Below are positions 52,541 to 61,052 of a DNA stretch of 64,000 bases, one piece after another. Source of the stretch: Bacteroidetes bacterium 43-93 (GTDB lineage: Bacteria; Bacteroidota; Bacteroidia; Chitinophagales; Chitinophagaceae); the NCBI GenBank assembly GCA_001897855.1, contig MKUO01000004.1, positions 62,001-126,000 on the forward strand. Reading direction: 5' to 3'. Position 1 is the first letter of the stretch, and each line of letters starts with the position of its first letter. The notes below the pieces were generated by a model that saw nothing but the letters and a program-made list of their open reading frames with translations, was not told the origin of the DNA and searched no databases. The translations under genes and the position numbers were made by a program.

Positions 52541-53122
52541 ATGTTTATGAAAAAGCAAATATTACCATTGCTTGCAGTTGTAGCGGGTTTCGCCGTATTA
52601 GGAACATCGTGCAAGAAGAAAGATGACAACATGACGACTACACCCACTAACAACACAACTACTATGACGTTGTATGATTCGCTGGGTGGTACCCAACTGG
52701 TTGCTGATCCTGCAATGCAGGGTCAAATGATAGAAAAGGGTAGGCTGGGCATACGATCGGTAGTGGACAGTACCATTTTTGTTATAGCCGGCGATCCCAA
52801 ACTGAATGGCTTCTTTACCGTATTACTGTCAGAAGTTACATCAGGCAACACCAGCGGGTTTACAGAACTGAGCAATAACCTTACCGATTTCTTTTGTGTG
52901 GCTACAGGTGCTAAGAACTTTAAGTATTCAGGTCTGAGCATGGTAGCAGCTCACGATCCTGCACAGAACAAAAGAATGAATGGTAAAGCATCTAACGCCG
53001 ATTTCGATCAGTTTGTTTCGGACCTTGTGGTGGGTGCTAAAAAAGTGGGCCTTTCAGATCAATTAATAGGACAAGTAGGCGCGGTTGTAAATACAACCCG
53101 TTCGCAAGTGGTGCAGAAATAA
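52541..53122 (+). CDS. Lipoprotein with truncated-hemoglobin-like domain
   Basis: Start chosen at 52541 or 52547; the longer upstream frame overlaps the previous gene. 193 residues. Lipobox Cys24 (GTSC), a Thr/Asn-rich linker, then a group I truncated globin pattern: LYDSLGG (44-50), DPKLNGFF, the FxxxLSNNLTDFFC helix region, KYSGLSMVAAHDP with H138 as probable proximal heme ligand, and a last helix with IGQVGAVVNTT. An outer-membrane-tethered globin is unusual and may handle O2, NO or electrons. It follows the HMA-like gene by 11 bp. Confidence 0.8.
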   Translation: MFMKKQILPLLAVVAGFAVLGTSCKKKDDNMTTTPTNNTTTMTLYDSLGGTQLVADPAMQGQMIEKGRLGIRSVVDSTIFVIAGDPKLNGFFTVLLSEVTSGNTSGFTELSNNLTDFFCVATGAKNFKYSGLSMVAAHDPAQNKRMNGKASNADFDQFVSDLVVGAKKVGLSDQLIGQVGAVVNTTRSQVVQK

Positions 53123-53148
53123 TATTACCTGCGGTTGAAACAGAGAGA

Positions 53149-53178
53149 GAAACGGAGCTCCGAAAGGGCTCCGTTTTA
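53149..53178. terminator. Bidirectional terminator
   Basis: AAACGGAGC ... GCTCCGTTTTA stem with a loop of 8 nt. Works for the globin-like gene on the plus strand; the A-rich flank can also serve the converging darA-like gene. Confidence 0.9.
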
Positions 53179-53200
53179 TATTGTAGCTTAATGATTATTG

Positions 53201-54127
53201 TTAGAATTTGCCGGGCTCGTAATCCAACCCTTTAAAATACTCTACATCGCGCAACAGGCTGCGCCTTTGTAATTGCAACTGTATAAAAGCCGTGAGAGAC
53301 GATATGGGGGAAAGTATAAAAATGGCCACGATCAATAAGCGTTTAAACATAGTAACCCTGCCTTGCCTTTCAGGTGCACCGGGCCCACCTTTTTCGCGTA
53401 TGAACTTAGACCACTTCCTGAAATTTTTAACACCTCTCTTTTCCAGTATGATGAGGCCGGGTTTTAGATGAATGCCACCCAGCATCAATAATTCTTTCTG
53501 CAATTCATCCAGCTTATTCTCTTCCAGGTGCCTTAAAATAGGCACGCCAAAGCGGCTGGCGCGTTTAATATCGTGCTCCTGGACACCTGCAGCCGGTAAC
53601 AAGCCGGATGCTTCCTTACGTCCTTTGAATGACCAGCGTATGATGGTAAGGACAGATATAAGATTAGGATTGGTATCTGTTAAAACAATATTGCCTACCG
53701 GTTTTGCACCTATCTTCAGGAAGTATTCTTTTACATTTTCCTGCCCGTGCAGCCACATATTGCGGCAGCCTATAACGGTGAGTACATTCTTCCCCTTTAG
53801 CATTCGCGCATCTTCGCTTTGAAGGAATGAACTGATGGGCAGCGATGGATTCAGGAACCAGGACTGATAGCCAAATATCACCAGGTCATAATCCTTGTTC
53901 ATCACCTCTGCAGGCAACGGCTTTAAAGCAATTGGGATATGCTGCACCGTCTCGGGCATCGTATCGAAAAACTTCGAAGCTTTCCATGGCAGCGGGTAAG
54001 AAACTACAGGCTCTATCTGAGCATAGTCAATATCTGCACGGGTGCTGATGTCTGCTGTAATGTTATCAATGATATCTCTAAGCTGTCCACTTTGAGAGTA
54101 ATATAAAACCAGGATGCGTTGCTTCAT
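53201..54127 (-). CDS. darA: DarA-like dialkylresorcinol biosynthesis protein
   Basis: 308 residues. Flavodoxin-like N-terminal domain (VLYYSQSGQLRDII, VIFGYQSWFLNPSLPISSFL, VLTVIGCRNMW); the segment IGAKPVGNIVLTDTNPNLISVLTIIRW is shared with Bacteroidota DarA. A C-terminal hydrophobic helix (FKRLLIVAIFILSPISSLTAF) anchors it to the membrane. Known DarA proteins are aromatases acting after the DarB ketosynthase in dialkylresorcinol/flexirubin-type pathways. Eight bases from darB, so co-transcribed. No other flexirubin or aryl-polyene genes in the window. Confidence 0.75.
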   Translation of the reverse strand: MKQRILVLYYSQSGQLRDIIDNITADISTRADIDYAQIEPVVSYPLPWKASKFFDTMPETVQHIPIALKPLPAEVMNKDYDLVIFGYQSWFLNPSLPISSFLQSEDARMLKGKNVLTVIGCRNMWLHGQENVKEYFLKIGAKPVGNIVLTDTNPNLISVLTIIRWSFKGRKEASGLLPAAGVQEHDIKRASRFGVPILRHLEENKLDELQKELLMLGGIHLKPGLIILEKRGVKNFRKWSKFIREKGGPGAPERQGRVTMFKRLLIVAIFILSPISSLTAFIQLQLQRRSLLRDVEYFKGLDYEPGKF

Positions 54128-54134
54128 GCAATTG

Positions 54135-55268
54135 TTATACTACCGTAAGATACATATAAGCATACGAAAAGCGTGCACTTTCCGGTACCATTACCAGTAA
54201 ACGGTCTCCTTTTTTAACAAGTCCTGTATTCAGCATCTCTTCCAGCATCATAAAAGCAGAGGCACTACCTACGTTACCAATCTTAGGCAGGTTGTAAAAC
54301 CATTTATCGTAAGGTATATCCATGCCTATTCTTGCATGGTGCTCATATATCTGTTTTTTGAAAAATTCAGAAGACATGTGTGGCAGGTAATAATCTACCA
54401 TATCCACTGTCAGGTTGTGTTTTTTCATCAGCTCTGCAAGATATAAGCCACCCTTTGGCACTATGTTGTCGCCAAGAATGCGTGTATCCTGTTTTACCGA
54501 GAATACACTTTGATGACCCCATTCATCGGTACCCATATCATTCCAGCCCGTCAGCGAACCATCTTCTTTTTTAACAGCGCCTGCATACATGCAGGTTTCC
54601 AATTCATTTGCATAAGAAGTTGTTTCCAGCCATTCTATTCGGAAAGACAGGCCATCTTCGTTTGGTTTGTCCTGAACTAAAGCAGCCGCGGCGCCGTCAC
54701 TCAGCATCCACCTTAAGAAATCCTTTTCGAACGCTATATATCCATTTTCTTCCAGCTTGTTCAGGTTTTCTATTTCCGGCTGAAAGCGGGAAGCCTCCAT
54801 CCAGGTGCTCATTTTTTCTGAGCCACAAACAGCAGCAGTTTTGGCCATGCCTGCAGCTATTGCCATATAGGCATACTTGAGCGCCTGCATGCTACTGCAG
54901 CACGTGCCTGCCGCGGATATTAATTCAACCCGTTGGTTGCCTATGGCACCATGTACCATAGATCCGTGGGATGGAATAATCTGCTCCGGCGAGCTGGTGC
55001 CAACTGCCAGGATATCTAAAGAAGACAGTGGTACTTTTTCGTCAAACAGGCTCTTAATAGCAGTAGCCGCCATCTCTACATTGGTATGGGTGCTTTTGCC
55101 GTCGCGGTATGCATAGTAACGCGTTTTGATTCCATTATTCCTAAGTACCAGGGCACGTGCTTTCGACGGTTTCCCGTTTACCATTCCCAACACCGATTCC
55201 ATCTGATCGTTAGAAACGGGGTCGTTAGGCAAAAATTTGGCTAGTCGTGTTATATAAACGGGCTTCAC
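54135..55268 (-). CDS. darB: KAS III-like ketosynthase DarB
   Basis: 377 residues. Thiolase fold with N-terminal TRLAKFLPND and GIKTRYYAY, the nucleophile region AAGTCCSSMQALKYA (C123/C124), His in DYYLPHMSS and Asn in KIGNVGSAS, completing the C-H-N triad of KAS III enzymes. LPNDPVSNDQME matches DarB-type proteins that join beta-keto acyl chains into 2,5-dialkylcyclohexane-1,3-diones. Paired with the darA-like gene downstream. Could also make other polyketide-like lipids. Confidence 0.8.
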   Translation of the reverse strand: MKPVYITRLAKFLPNDPVSNDQMESVLGMVNGKPSKARALVLRNNGIKTRYYAYRDGKSTHTNVEMAATAIKSLFDEKVPLSSLDILAVGTSSPEQIIPSHGSMVHGAIGNQRVELISAAGTCCSSMQALKYAYMAIAAGMAKTAAVCGSEKMSTWMEASRFQPEIENLNKLEENGYIAFEKDFLRWMLSDGAAAALVQDKPNEDGLSFRIEWLETTSYANELETCMYAGAVKKEDGSLTGWNDMGTDEWGHQSVFSVKQDTRILGDNIVPKGGLYLAELMKKHNLTVDMVDYYLPHMSSEFFKKQIYEHHARIGMDIPYDKWFYNLPKIGNVGSASAFMMLEEMLNTGLVKKGDRLLVMVPESARFSYAYMYLTVV

Positions 55269-55291
55269 TTACTATGTTTCAATTTGGGATG

Positions 55292-55299
55292 CAAAAATA
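55292..55299 (-). promoter_or_regulatory. Candidate -7 box of the darB-darA pair
   Basis: On the minus strand TATTTTTG matches TAnnTTTG, 23 bp upstream of the darB start at 55268. Confidence 0.4.
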
Positions 55300-55410
55300 G
55301 TTATTTATCACCGCTTTACTATGGTGATGGGGTAAAAATAAGGCCTGTTGGGCAATGTGCATAATCTGTACAGATAACCAATTTGTTATTAAGTAATGAT
55401 AATACATATA

Positions 55411-55441
55411 AAAATAGCTCTACATCTATGCAGAGCTATTC
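55411..55441 (-). terminator. Terminator of the HtrA gene
   Basis: On the minus strand AATAGCTCT ... AGAGCTATT with T run (the A run at 55410-55414 on the plus strand). It lies about 25 bp past the HtrA stop codon. Confidence 0.85.
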
Positions 55442-55464
55442 TACAATAGATTTACTGTTACTGT

Positions 55465-56916
55465 TTACTCAGGTGCTTCGGCATTACCATTGGCATCAAT
55501 ACCATAATAATACATGCCACGGTAACCGGGATAGATGCCTGCTATCTGCACCTTTTGCTGTGAGGAAAGCAGTTTCTCCAAATCCTGGCTGGTCTTCACC
55601 GCATAATCATTAACAGAGATAATGATGAAATTGTTTTTGATGCCCGCCTGCGCAAGGATACCGTTGCCCACATTGGTTACCAATACACCGCTCTCTACGC
55701 CGAGTTTCTTTTTCTCGTCATTTGTAAGTGGGCGAAGGTTGGCGCCTAATATTACAGGGTTAGCTACATCTTTTTTCAATTCGATGGTTGTGGTATGTAC
55801 ACTGCCATTTCTTAAATATGCCACACTGATATTATCGCCGGGGTGATAACGGGCTACCTGTTCCTGCAATTCAGGCGCTGTGGTTACCGGTTTTGAATTG
55901 ATGGCTGTTATAAAATCTCCTTTCTTAAGTCCTGCATCAGCAGCACCACTGCCTGTTACTACATCTTCTACATAAACACCATCTGTACGATCGAGGCCTA
56001 AAGCAGAAAGCTGTTCAGGAGACGCATTTTTACGGTCGAGGTACCTGATACCGAGGTATCCACGTTGCACCGATCCATACTGTACCATATCGTTCACCAC
56101 CTTGCGAACAATGTTGGAAGGTATTGCATAAGAATAACCGGCGTAAGACCCGGTAGGGGAGGCTATAGCAGAATTGATACCTATCAGTTGACCATCTGTA
56201 TTTACCAATGCGCCACCACTGTTACCGGGATTTACCGCGGCATCCGTTTGTATAAAAGATTCTATTGCGCCCGGAGACTGTGTACGGTTAATACCTATAG
56301 AACGGCCCTTCGCACTGACAATACCGGCTGTAACCGTCGCATCGAGGGAGAGCGGATAACCAACCGCTAACACCCATTGGCCAAGGCGAACATTATCAGA
56401 GTTTCCAAAATCCATATAGGATAGGTTTTTCTCATTTACCTTGATAACCGCGATATCGGTTGCAGGGTCTGCCGAGATAACCTTAGCGCTTGTAGTGTAC
56501 CTGTCATTAAAAGTTACGGTAACCTGGTCGGCATTGGCAACCACGTGGTTGTTTGTAACGATATATCCATCGGGAGATATCACCACGCCGGAACCTGAAC
56601 CCATTTGCGGAGGGAGCATATATTGCTGACCAAACAACTGGCCCCAGATATCATCTGCCGGAACTGCCCTTGCCTTGATCTGTGTTTTAATATGCACTAC
56701 AGCTTTTACTGCCGATTCTGCCGCAGGAGTAAAATCTGCAGATCCCAGGCGTGCAGTTGACATATTGTCGTTACTGGCGTACCGGATATTGGAAGCAGTT
56801 GGAGCATCATGTACGGAAAAATATGGCTTATTACTGTCAAATTTACCGGCTACAAACAGAGTGGCTACAGATGTAGCGGCAGCTGTCAGGATTACGGGGA
56901 TGATTCTTGATTTCAT
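55465..56916 (-). CDS. HtrA/Deg-family serine protease with two PDZ domains
   Basis: 483 residues. N-terminal signal anchor (about 5-24). Trypsin-like domain with H124 (TNNHVV), D154 (DIAVIKV) and S233 (GNSGGAL). PDZ1 spans about 270-365 (QRGYLGIRYLDR, GSGAADAGLKKGDFI) and PDZ2 about 380-465 (LRPLTNDEKKKLGV, GILAQAGIKNNFI). Periplasmic quality-control protease/chaperone, normal length. Long divergent spacer to darB. Confidence 0.95.
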   Translation of the reverse strand: MKSRIIPVILTAAATSVATLFVAGKFDSNKPYFSVHDAPTASNIRYASNDNMSTARLGSADFTPAAESAVKAVVHIKTQIKARAVPADDIWGQLFGQQYMLPPQMGSGSGVVISPDGYIVTNNHVVANADQVTVTFNDRYTTSAKVISADPATDIAVIKVNEKNLSYMDFGNSDNVRLGQWVLAVGYPLSLDATVTAGIVSAKGRSIGINRTQSPGAIESFIQTDAAVNPGNSGGALVNTDGQLIGINSAIASPTGSYAGYSYAIPSNIVRKVVNDMVQYGSVQRGYLGIRYLDRKNASPEQLSALGLDRTDGVYVEDVVTGSGAADAGLKKGDFITAINSKPVTTAPELQEQVARYHPGDNISVAYLRNGSVHTTTIELKKDVANPVILGANLRPLTNDEKKKLGVESGVLVTNVGNGILAQAGIKNNFIIISVNDYAVKTSQDLEKLLSSQQKVQIAGIYPGYRGMYYYGIDANGNAEAPE

Positions 56917-56991
56917 AATTATGACCTTTCTTGTCTGTTTAGAACAAATTTAATTCCATACGATATTATAGAACTGTTAAAACTACATATG

Positions 56992-57020
56992 AAAAAGGGA
57001 GGGTATAAAGACCCTCCCTA
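56992..57020 (-). terminator. Terminator of the accB-accC operon
   Basis: AGGGAGGGT ... ACCCTCCCT stem with a 5-nt loop; on the minus strand followed by TTTTT. It lies about 26 bp past the accC stop. Confidence 0.93.
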
Positions 57021-57045
57021 ATTACAATAGAAACTAACAAAACCT

Positions 57046-58383
57046 TTATTCCAGTACGAAGCTTTCGATAAATTTCGTTGTAAAATTGCCCTTCCTGAAA
57101 TCTTCATTCTTCATCAGCTGAAGATGGAAAGGAATAGTAGTTTTAATACCCTCGATCACGTATTCGCTCAAAGCACGTTCCATGGTAGAGATAGCTTCTT
57201 CGCGCGTTTGTGCAACGGCAATCAGCTTAGCGATCATAGAATCGTAAAACGGTGGTATGCTGTAATCTTTATAGATGTGTGAATCTATACGAACACCATG
57301 TCCGCCGGGTGTATGTAATTCCGTGATCTTGCCTGGGCTTGGACGGAAATCGTTGTATGGATCTTCAGCATTGATACGGCACTCGATAGCATGCATTACG
57401 GGTTCGTAATCTTTACCACTGATAGGAATACCTGCTGCGATCTTGATCTGTTCTTTGATCAGGTCGAAGTTGATCACTTCTTCCGTAACACAGTGTTCTA
57501 CCTGTATACGGGTATTCATCTCCATGAAGTAGAAGTTGCGATGCTTATCAACAAGGAACTCGATCGTACCTACACTTTCGTAATTGATGGCAGCAGCGGC
57601 TTTCTTAGCGGCTTCGCCCATGCGCTGGCGCAGTTCCGGCGTCATGAAAGGAGAAGGAGATTCTTCTACCAGTTTCTGATGTCGGCGCTGGATAGAGCAG
57701 TCGCGTTCGCTCAGGTGGCAAACAGTACCAAACTGATCTCCTGCTACCTGTATTTCTATATGGCGAGGTTCTTCTACGAACTTCTCCATGTATATACCGT
57801 CATTCTTGAATGATGCAGCGGCCTCTGCTTTTGCATTATTATAAGCGCGCTCCATTTCTTCGTCGCTCCACACTACACGCATACCCTTACCACCGCCACC
57901 GGCAGTAGCTTTAATGATAACAGGGTAGCCCATGTCCTTTGCGATAGACATGGCTTCTTCAAGGCTTTGTAACAGGCCTTCAGAACCCGGTATTACCGGT
58001 ACGCCTGCCTTTATCATCGTTTCTTTTGCCGTGATCTTATCGCCCATAGCGCGGATCATATCAGGTGTAGGCCCGATGAATTTGATGCCGTATTGCGCAC
58101 ATATCTCAGAGAAACCTGCATTCTCGGCAAGGAAACCGTAGCCCGGATGTATTGCATCAGCATTGGTTATCTCCGCTGCCGCCATGATATGCGGTATATT
58201 CAGGTAAGAATCTGCACTCTGAGGCTTGCCAATACATACTGCTTCGTCCGCAAAACGCACGTGCAGACTTTCTTTATCGGCAGTGGAATAGACGGCTACA
58301 GTTTTAATACCCATTTCGCGACAGGTACGTATCACACGCAGAGCTATCTCGCCACGGTTTGCTATTAATATCTTTTTAAACAC
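57046..58383 (-). CDS. accC: Acetyl-CoA carboxylase biotin carboxylase subunit
   Basis: The start is GTG at 58383, giving [17 protein letters not shown], the classical AccC N-terminus; the frame open to 58425 begins with a TTG in repetitive AT-rich spacer DNA. 445 residues. ATP-grasp loop [12 protein letters not shown], metal/bicarbonate residues around [15 protein letters not shown], and [13 protein letters not shown] at the end. It carboxylates biotin on AccB using bicarbonate and ATP, the first step of fatty-acid synthesis. accB lies 102 bp upstream with a strong hairpin between. Confidence 0.95.
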   Translation of the reverse strand: MFKKILIANRGEIALRVIRTCREMGIKTVAVYSTADKESLHVRFADEAVCIGKPQSADSYLNIPHIMAAAEITNADAIHPGYGFLAENAGFSEICAQYGIKFIGPTPDMIRAMGDKITAKETMIKAGVPVIPGSEGLLQSLEEAMSIAKDMGYPVIIKATAGGGGKGMRVVWSDEEMERAYNNAKAEAAASFKNDGIYMEKFVEEPRHIEIQVAGDQFGTVCHLSERDCSIQRRHQKLVEESPSPFMTPELRQRMGEAAKKAAAAINYESVGTIEFLVDKHRNFYFMEMNTRIQVEHCVTEEVINFDLIKEQIKIAAGIPISGKDYEPVMHAIECRINAEDPYNDFRPSPGKITELHTPGGHGVRIDSHIYKDYSIPPFYDSMIAKLIAVAQTREEAISTMERALSEYVIEGIKTTIPFHLQLMKNEDFRKGNFTTKFIESFVLE

Positions 58384-58413
58384 GTTCTGGATTTTAAAGT
58401 CAAAAAGCAAAAA

Positions 58414-58467
58414 GTCAAAATTCAAATGTATTCAGCGTTTCCGGTAATACTTTCTTTGAATTTTGAC
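58414..58467. promoter_or_regulatory. Inverted repeat between accB and accC
   Basis: GTCAAAATTCAAA (58414-58426) and TTTGAATTTTGAC (58455-58467) are a perfect 13-bp inverted repeat around a 28-nt loop. In the accB to accC direction the hairpin is followed by TTTTTGCTTTTTG, so it could act as an attenuator or processing site. It may also be a copy of a dispersed AT-rich repeat (AGTCAAAAAGCAAAAAGTC). Confidence 0.5.
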
Positions 58468-58485
58468 CTTTTTATTTTTTAAGAA

Positions 58486-58980
58486 TTAAGCAGGCTCAAC
58501 AAGGAACATTGGTTGATCATACTCGATCGGGGAAGCGTCATCTACCAATACCTTAACGATCTTACCACTCACTTCACTTTCGATCTCGTTAAACAGTTTC
58601 ATTGCTTCTACGATGCAGAGAACATCACCTTGTTTGATCTCATCCCCAACATTCACAAATACCGGTTTATCAGGAGATGGACTGCGGTAGAAAGTACCGA
58701 TCATCGGAGATTTGATAGTGATCAGCTTGTCGTTAGCAGGCGCGGCTGAAGGTTGCGCCGGAGCAGCCTGTGGCGCTGCAACTGCCTGTTGAGCCGGCAT
58801 AGTTTGCGGCATCATCTGGGGCATTGCTTGCATGGCAGGAGCCTGAACTGCGATAAACTGGCTTTCTGCAACCTGGGCTTGCTTGATAGTGATCTTGAAA
58901 TCACCTTCTTCAACGCTTAATTCGCTAATGTTAGATTTATTAATAGCTTTTATGAGCTCTTGTATTTGCTTGAATTCCAT
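58486..58980 (-). CDS. accB: Acetyl-CoA carboxylase biotin carboxyl carrier protein
   Basis: 164 residues. N-terminal helical segment, Ala/Pro/Gln/Met-rich linker (about 45-85), then the biotinyl domain with the thumb region [18 protein letters not shown] and the biotinylation site K128 in [10 protein letters not shown]. It carries the carboxybiotin between AccC and the carboxyltransferase AccAD. Between efp and accC in an efp-accB-accC order common in bacteria. Confidence 0.96.
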   Translation of the reverse strand: MEFKQIQELIKAINKSNISELSVEEGDFKITIKQAQVAESQFIAVQAPAMQAMPQMMPQTMPAQQAVAAPQAAPAQPSAAPANDKLITIKSPMIGTFYRSPSPDKPVFVNVGDEIKQGDVLCIVEAMKLFNEIESEVSGKIVKVLVDDASPIEYDQPMFLVEPA

Positions 58981-59015
58981 GTCGGAAGATTTTGAGTAAG
59001 TAAAGAGTAAATCAA

Positions 59016-59582
59016 CTATTCCTTAACGCGCTCCATATAGGCGCCTGTTTTGGTGTCAATGCGTATCAGCTCGTTCTCGTCGACAAACAAAGGAACCATT
59101 ACGGTAGCGCCTGTTTCTACTGTAGCAGGCTTCAGTGTACGGGTAGCGGTATCGCCTTTAACACCGGGTTCTGAATAGGTAACGCGTAATACCACGTTTG
59201 GCGGTAATTCCACGCTCATCGGCTGTTCTGTTTCAGTATTTACAAGTATGAAGCATTCCTGGCCATCTTTGTAAAGTTCAGGACGCTCGATCTGGGATTC
59301 CGGAATGGTAATTTGTTCAAAAGAAGACGTGTCCATCAGGTTGAAGCCACTGTCATCTTTGTACAGGAACTGGTAAGGGCGGCGTTCTACACGTACGGGG
59401 AAGATAGTATCGCCGGAGTTCCATGTGTGCTCTATAGAGCGGGTATTGTCAACACCTTTCAGCTTAGCCCATACTTTGGCGGCGGCGCGTGCTGTCTTAT
59501 TTTGTCCGAATTCAACTATTGAATAAAGGCTGCCATCTAATTTAATAATGAGGCCTGTTCTAAAGTCTGCTGTTGTAGCCAT
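59016..59582 (-). CDS. efp: Elongation factor P (Arg32 subgroup)
   Basis: Start at ATG 59582 ([11 protein letters not shown]), the standard EF-P N-terminus; the longer frame to 59633 is spurious. 188 residues, three beta-barrel domains (KOW-like, OB, C-terminal). It relieves stalling at polyproline stretches. The tip loop reads [14 protein letters not shown] instead of the usual PGKG: position 32 is Arg, as in the EarP-dependent EF-P of Pseudomonas, where it is rhamnosylated. Whether it is modified here is unknown; no EarP-type gene is in the window. Confidence 0.93.
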   Translation of the reverse strand: MATTADFRTGLIIKLDGSLYSIVEFGQNKTARAAAKVWAKLKGVDNTRSIEHTWNSGDTIFPVRVERRPYQFLYKDDSGFNLMDTSSFEQITIPESQIERPELYKDGQECFILVNTETEQPMSVELPPNVVLRVTYSEPGVKGDTATRTLKPATVETGATVMVPLFVDENELIRIDTKTGAYMERVKE

Positions 59583-59707
59583 AAATGTTTTTTGATACGG
59601 ACAGCAAAAGTAATCAAATAAGGCATAAAGCAAAATCAGGTTTTGCTTTAAAAATTAAACTTTTACCATAAAAAAGAGTGGTTTTTGTTGTTTTTATGCC
59701 CAAAATC

Positions 59708-60952
59708 CTATAAAACAACTCCATTTATTATCATTTTCTCAATTGGGTTGTTTCCATAATCGTATGGTATATAGGCCAATGACGGCATCGGTTTACTAAT
59801 GATCAGGTTCGCTTTTTTGCCCGCTGCAATGCTGCCGACTTCATTTTGCAATTCCATCGCGGCAGCGCCATTAAGCGTTATCGCGTTGATTGCCTCTTCC
59901 GGGGTCATTTTGAGTTGTGTGCAGGCAAGCGTCGTTAGTAAGGGCATATTTCCTGAAGGGCAGGAGCCGGGATTATAATCTGATGCCAGGCACACCGGTA
60001 AGCCTGCATCAATCATTTTGCGGGCCGGCTGATACTGAATACCTAAAAAGAAAGCCGCACCCGGCAACAAGGTAGGTATCGTATTGCTGTTTTTTAGCGC
60101 TTGTATCTCTTCATCGCCCACACATTCCAGGTGATCAACACTTATGGCATTATACTTAACACCCACCTGTACGCCACCGGAATGATGTAACTGGTTGGCA
60201 TGTATCTTAGGTTTAAGCCCATATTTAAGGCCGGCGGATAGCAGCCGTTCTGTATCTGCCACGCTAAAAAAGCCCTCTTCGCAGAAAACATCCATATAAT
60301 CAGCAAGGCCTTCTTCCGCTACTTTGGGTAGCATGGTATTGATTATTAGATTTAAATAACCATCATGATCTTGCTTATAATCAACAGGATATGCGTGTGC
60401 AGCTAGGAAAGATGATTTTATAAGGATATGCGGATTTTGCTCCTTTAGCTTACGTATTACCCGGAGCATTTTTAGCTCACCCTCTAGGTTAAGGCCATAT
60501 CCACTTTTGATCTCGATAGCAGCAGTGCCCTGTGCTATTACCTCATGTAAGCGTTTAAGGCTTTGATCGTAAAGCAAAGACTCGTCTATCTCGTTAAGCC
60601 TTTTGGCTGAATTGAGTATGCCACCACCACGGCGGGCAATTTCCTCATAAGTCAACCCATTGATGCGGTCTACAAACTCCTGTTCGCGAGGGGCTGCAAA
60701 TACCAGGTGCGTATGAGAGTCGCACCAGGTTGGTAATACCAATTTGCCATGTAGATCAATAATATCATTGCAATCTATCATGGGTTCTTCGTCCATGCTG
60801 CCATAGCTATGGATCCGCCCATTCTCTATATATAGCCATGCATTATTAATAGAAGGAAGGGTTTTCATATCAGCGCCGCTCACACGTTGCCTGTTAGCCT
60901 CCCCGGTTTCTACCTGGCAGAGTTGTTGAATATTGATCAGTAGCAGATGCAT
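59708..60952 (-). CDS. hutI: Imidazolonepropionase
   Basis: 414 residues, amidohydrolase fold. Metal-binding DSHTHLVFAAPREQEF, EIKSGYGLNLEGELKM, AAHAYPVDYKQ, HANQLHHSGG and the late Asp in LASDYNPGSCPSGNM. It opens imidazolone-5-propionate to formiminoglutamate in histidine degradation. A lone gene here without hutH, hutU or hutG, and divergent from a lipase gene. Confident assignment, pathway completeness unknown. Confidence 0.94.
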   Translation of the reverse strand: MHLLLINIQQLCQVETGEANRQRVSGADMKTLPSINNAWLYIENGRIHSYGSMDEEPMIDCNDIIDLHGKLVLPTWCDSHTHLVFAAPREQEFVDRINGLTYEEIARRGGGILNSAKRLNEIDESLLYDQSLKRLHEVIAQGTAAIEIKSGYGLNLEGELKMLRVIRKLKEQNPHILIKSSFLAAHAYPVDYKQDHDGYLNLIINTMLPKVAEEGLADYMDVFCEEGFFSVADTERLLSAGLKYGLKPKIHANQLHHSGGVQVGVKYNAISVDHLECVGDEEIQALKNSNTIPTLLPGAAFFLGIQYQPARKMIDAGLPVCLASDYNPGSCPSGNMPLLTTLACTQLKMTPEEAINAITLNGAAAMELQNEVGSIAAGKKANLIISKPMPSLAYIPYDYGNNPIEKMIINGVVL

Positions 60953-61052
60953 ATAGTATTCGTTCTATGGTAAAATTAACAGCAATTTTCAGTACTTATT
61001 TATAAAGGCAGAATAATATCGTACCATTTAATTGATCCCTATATTTACCGTT

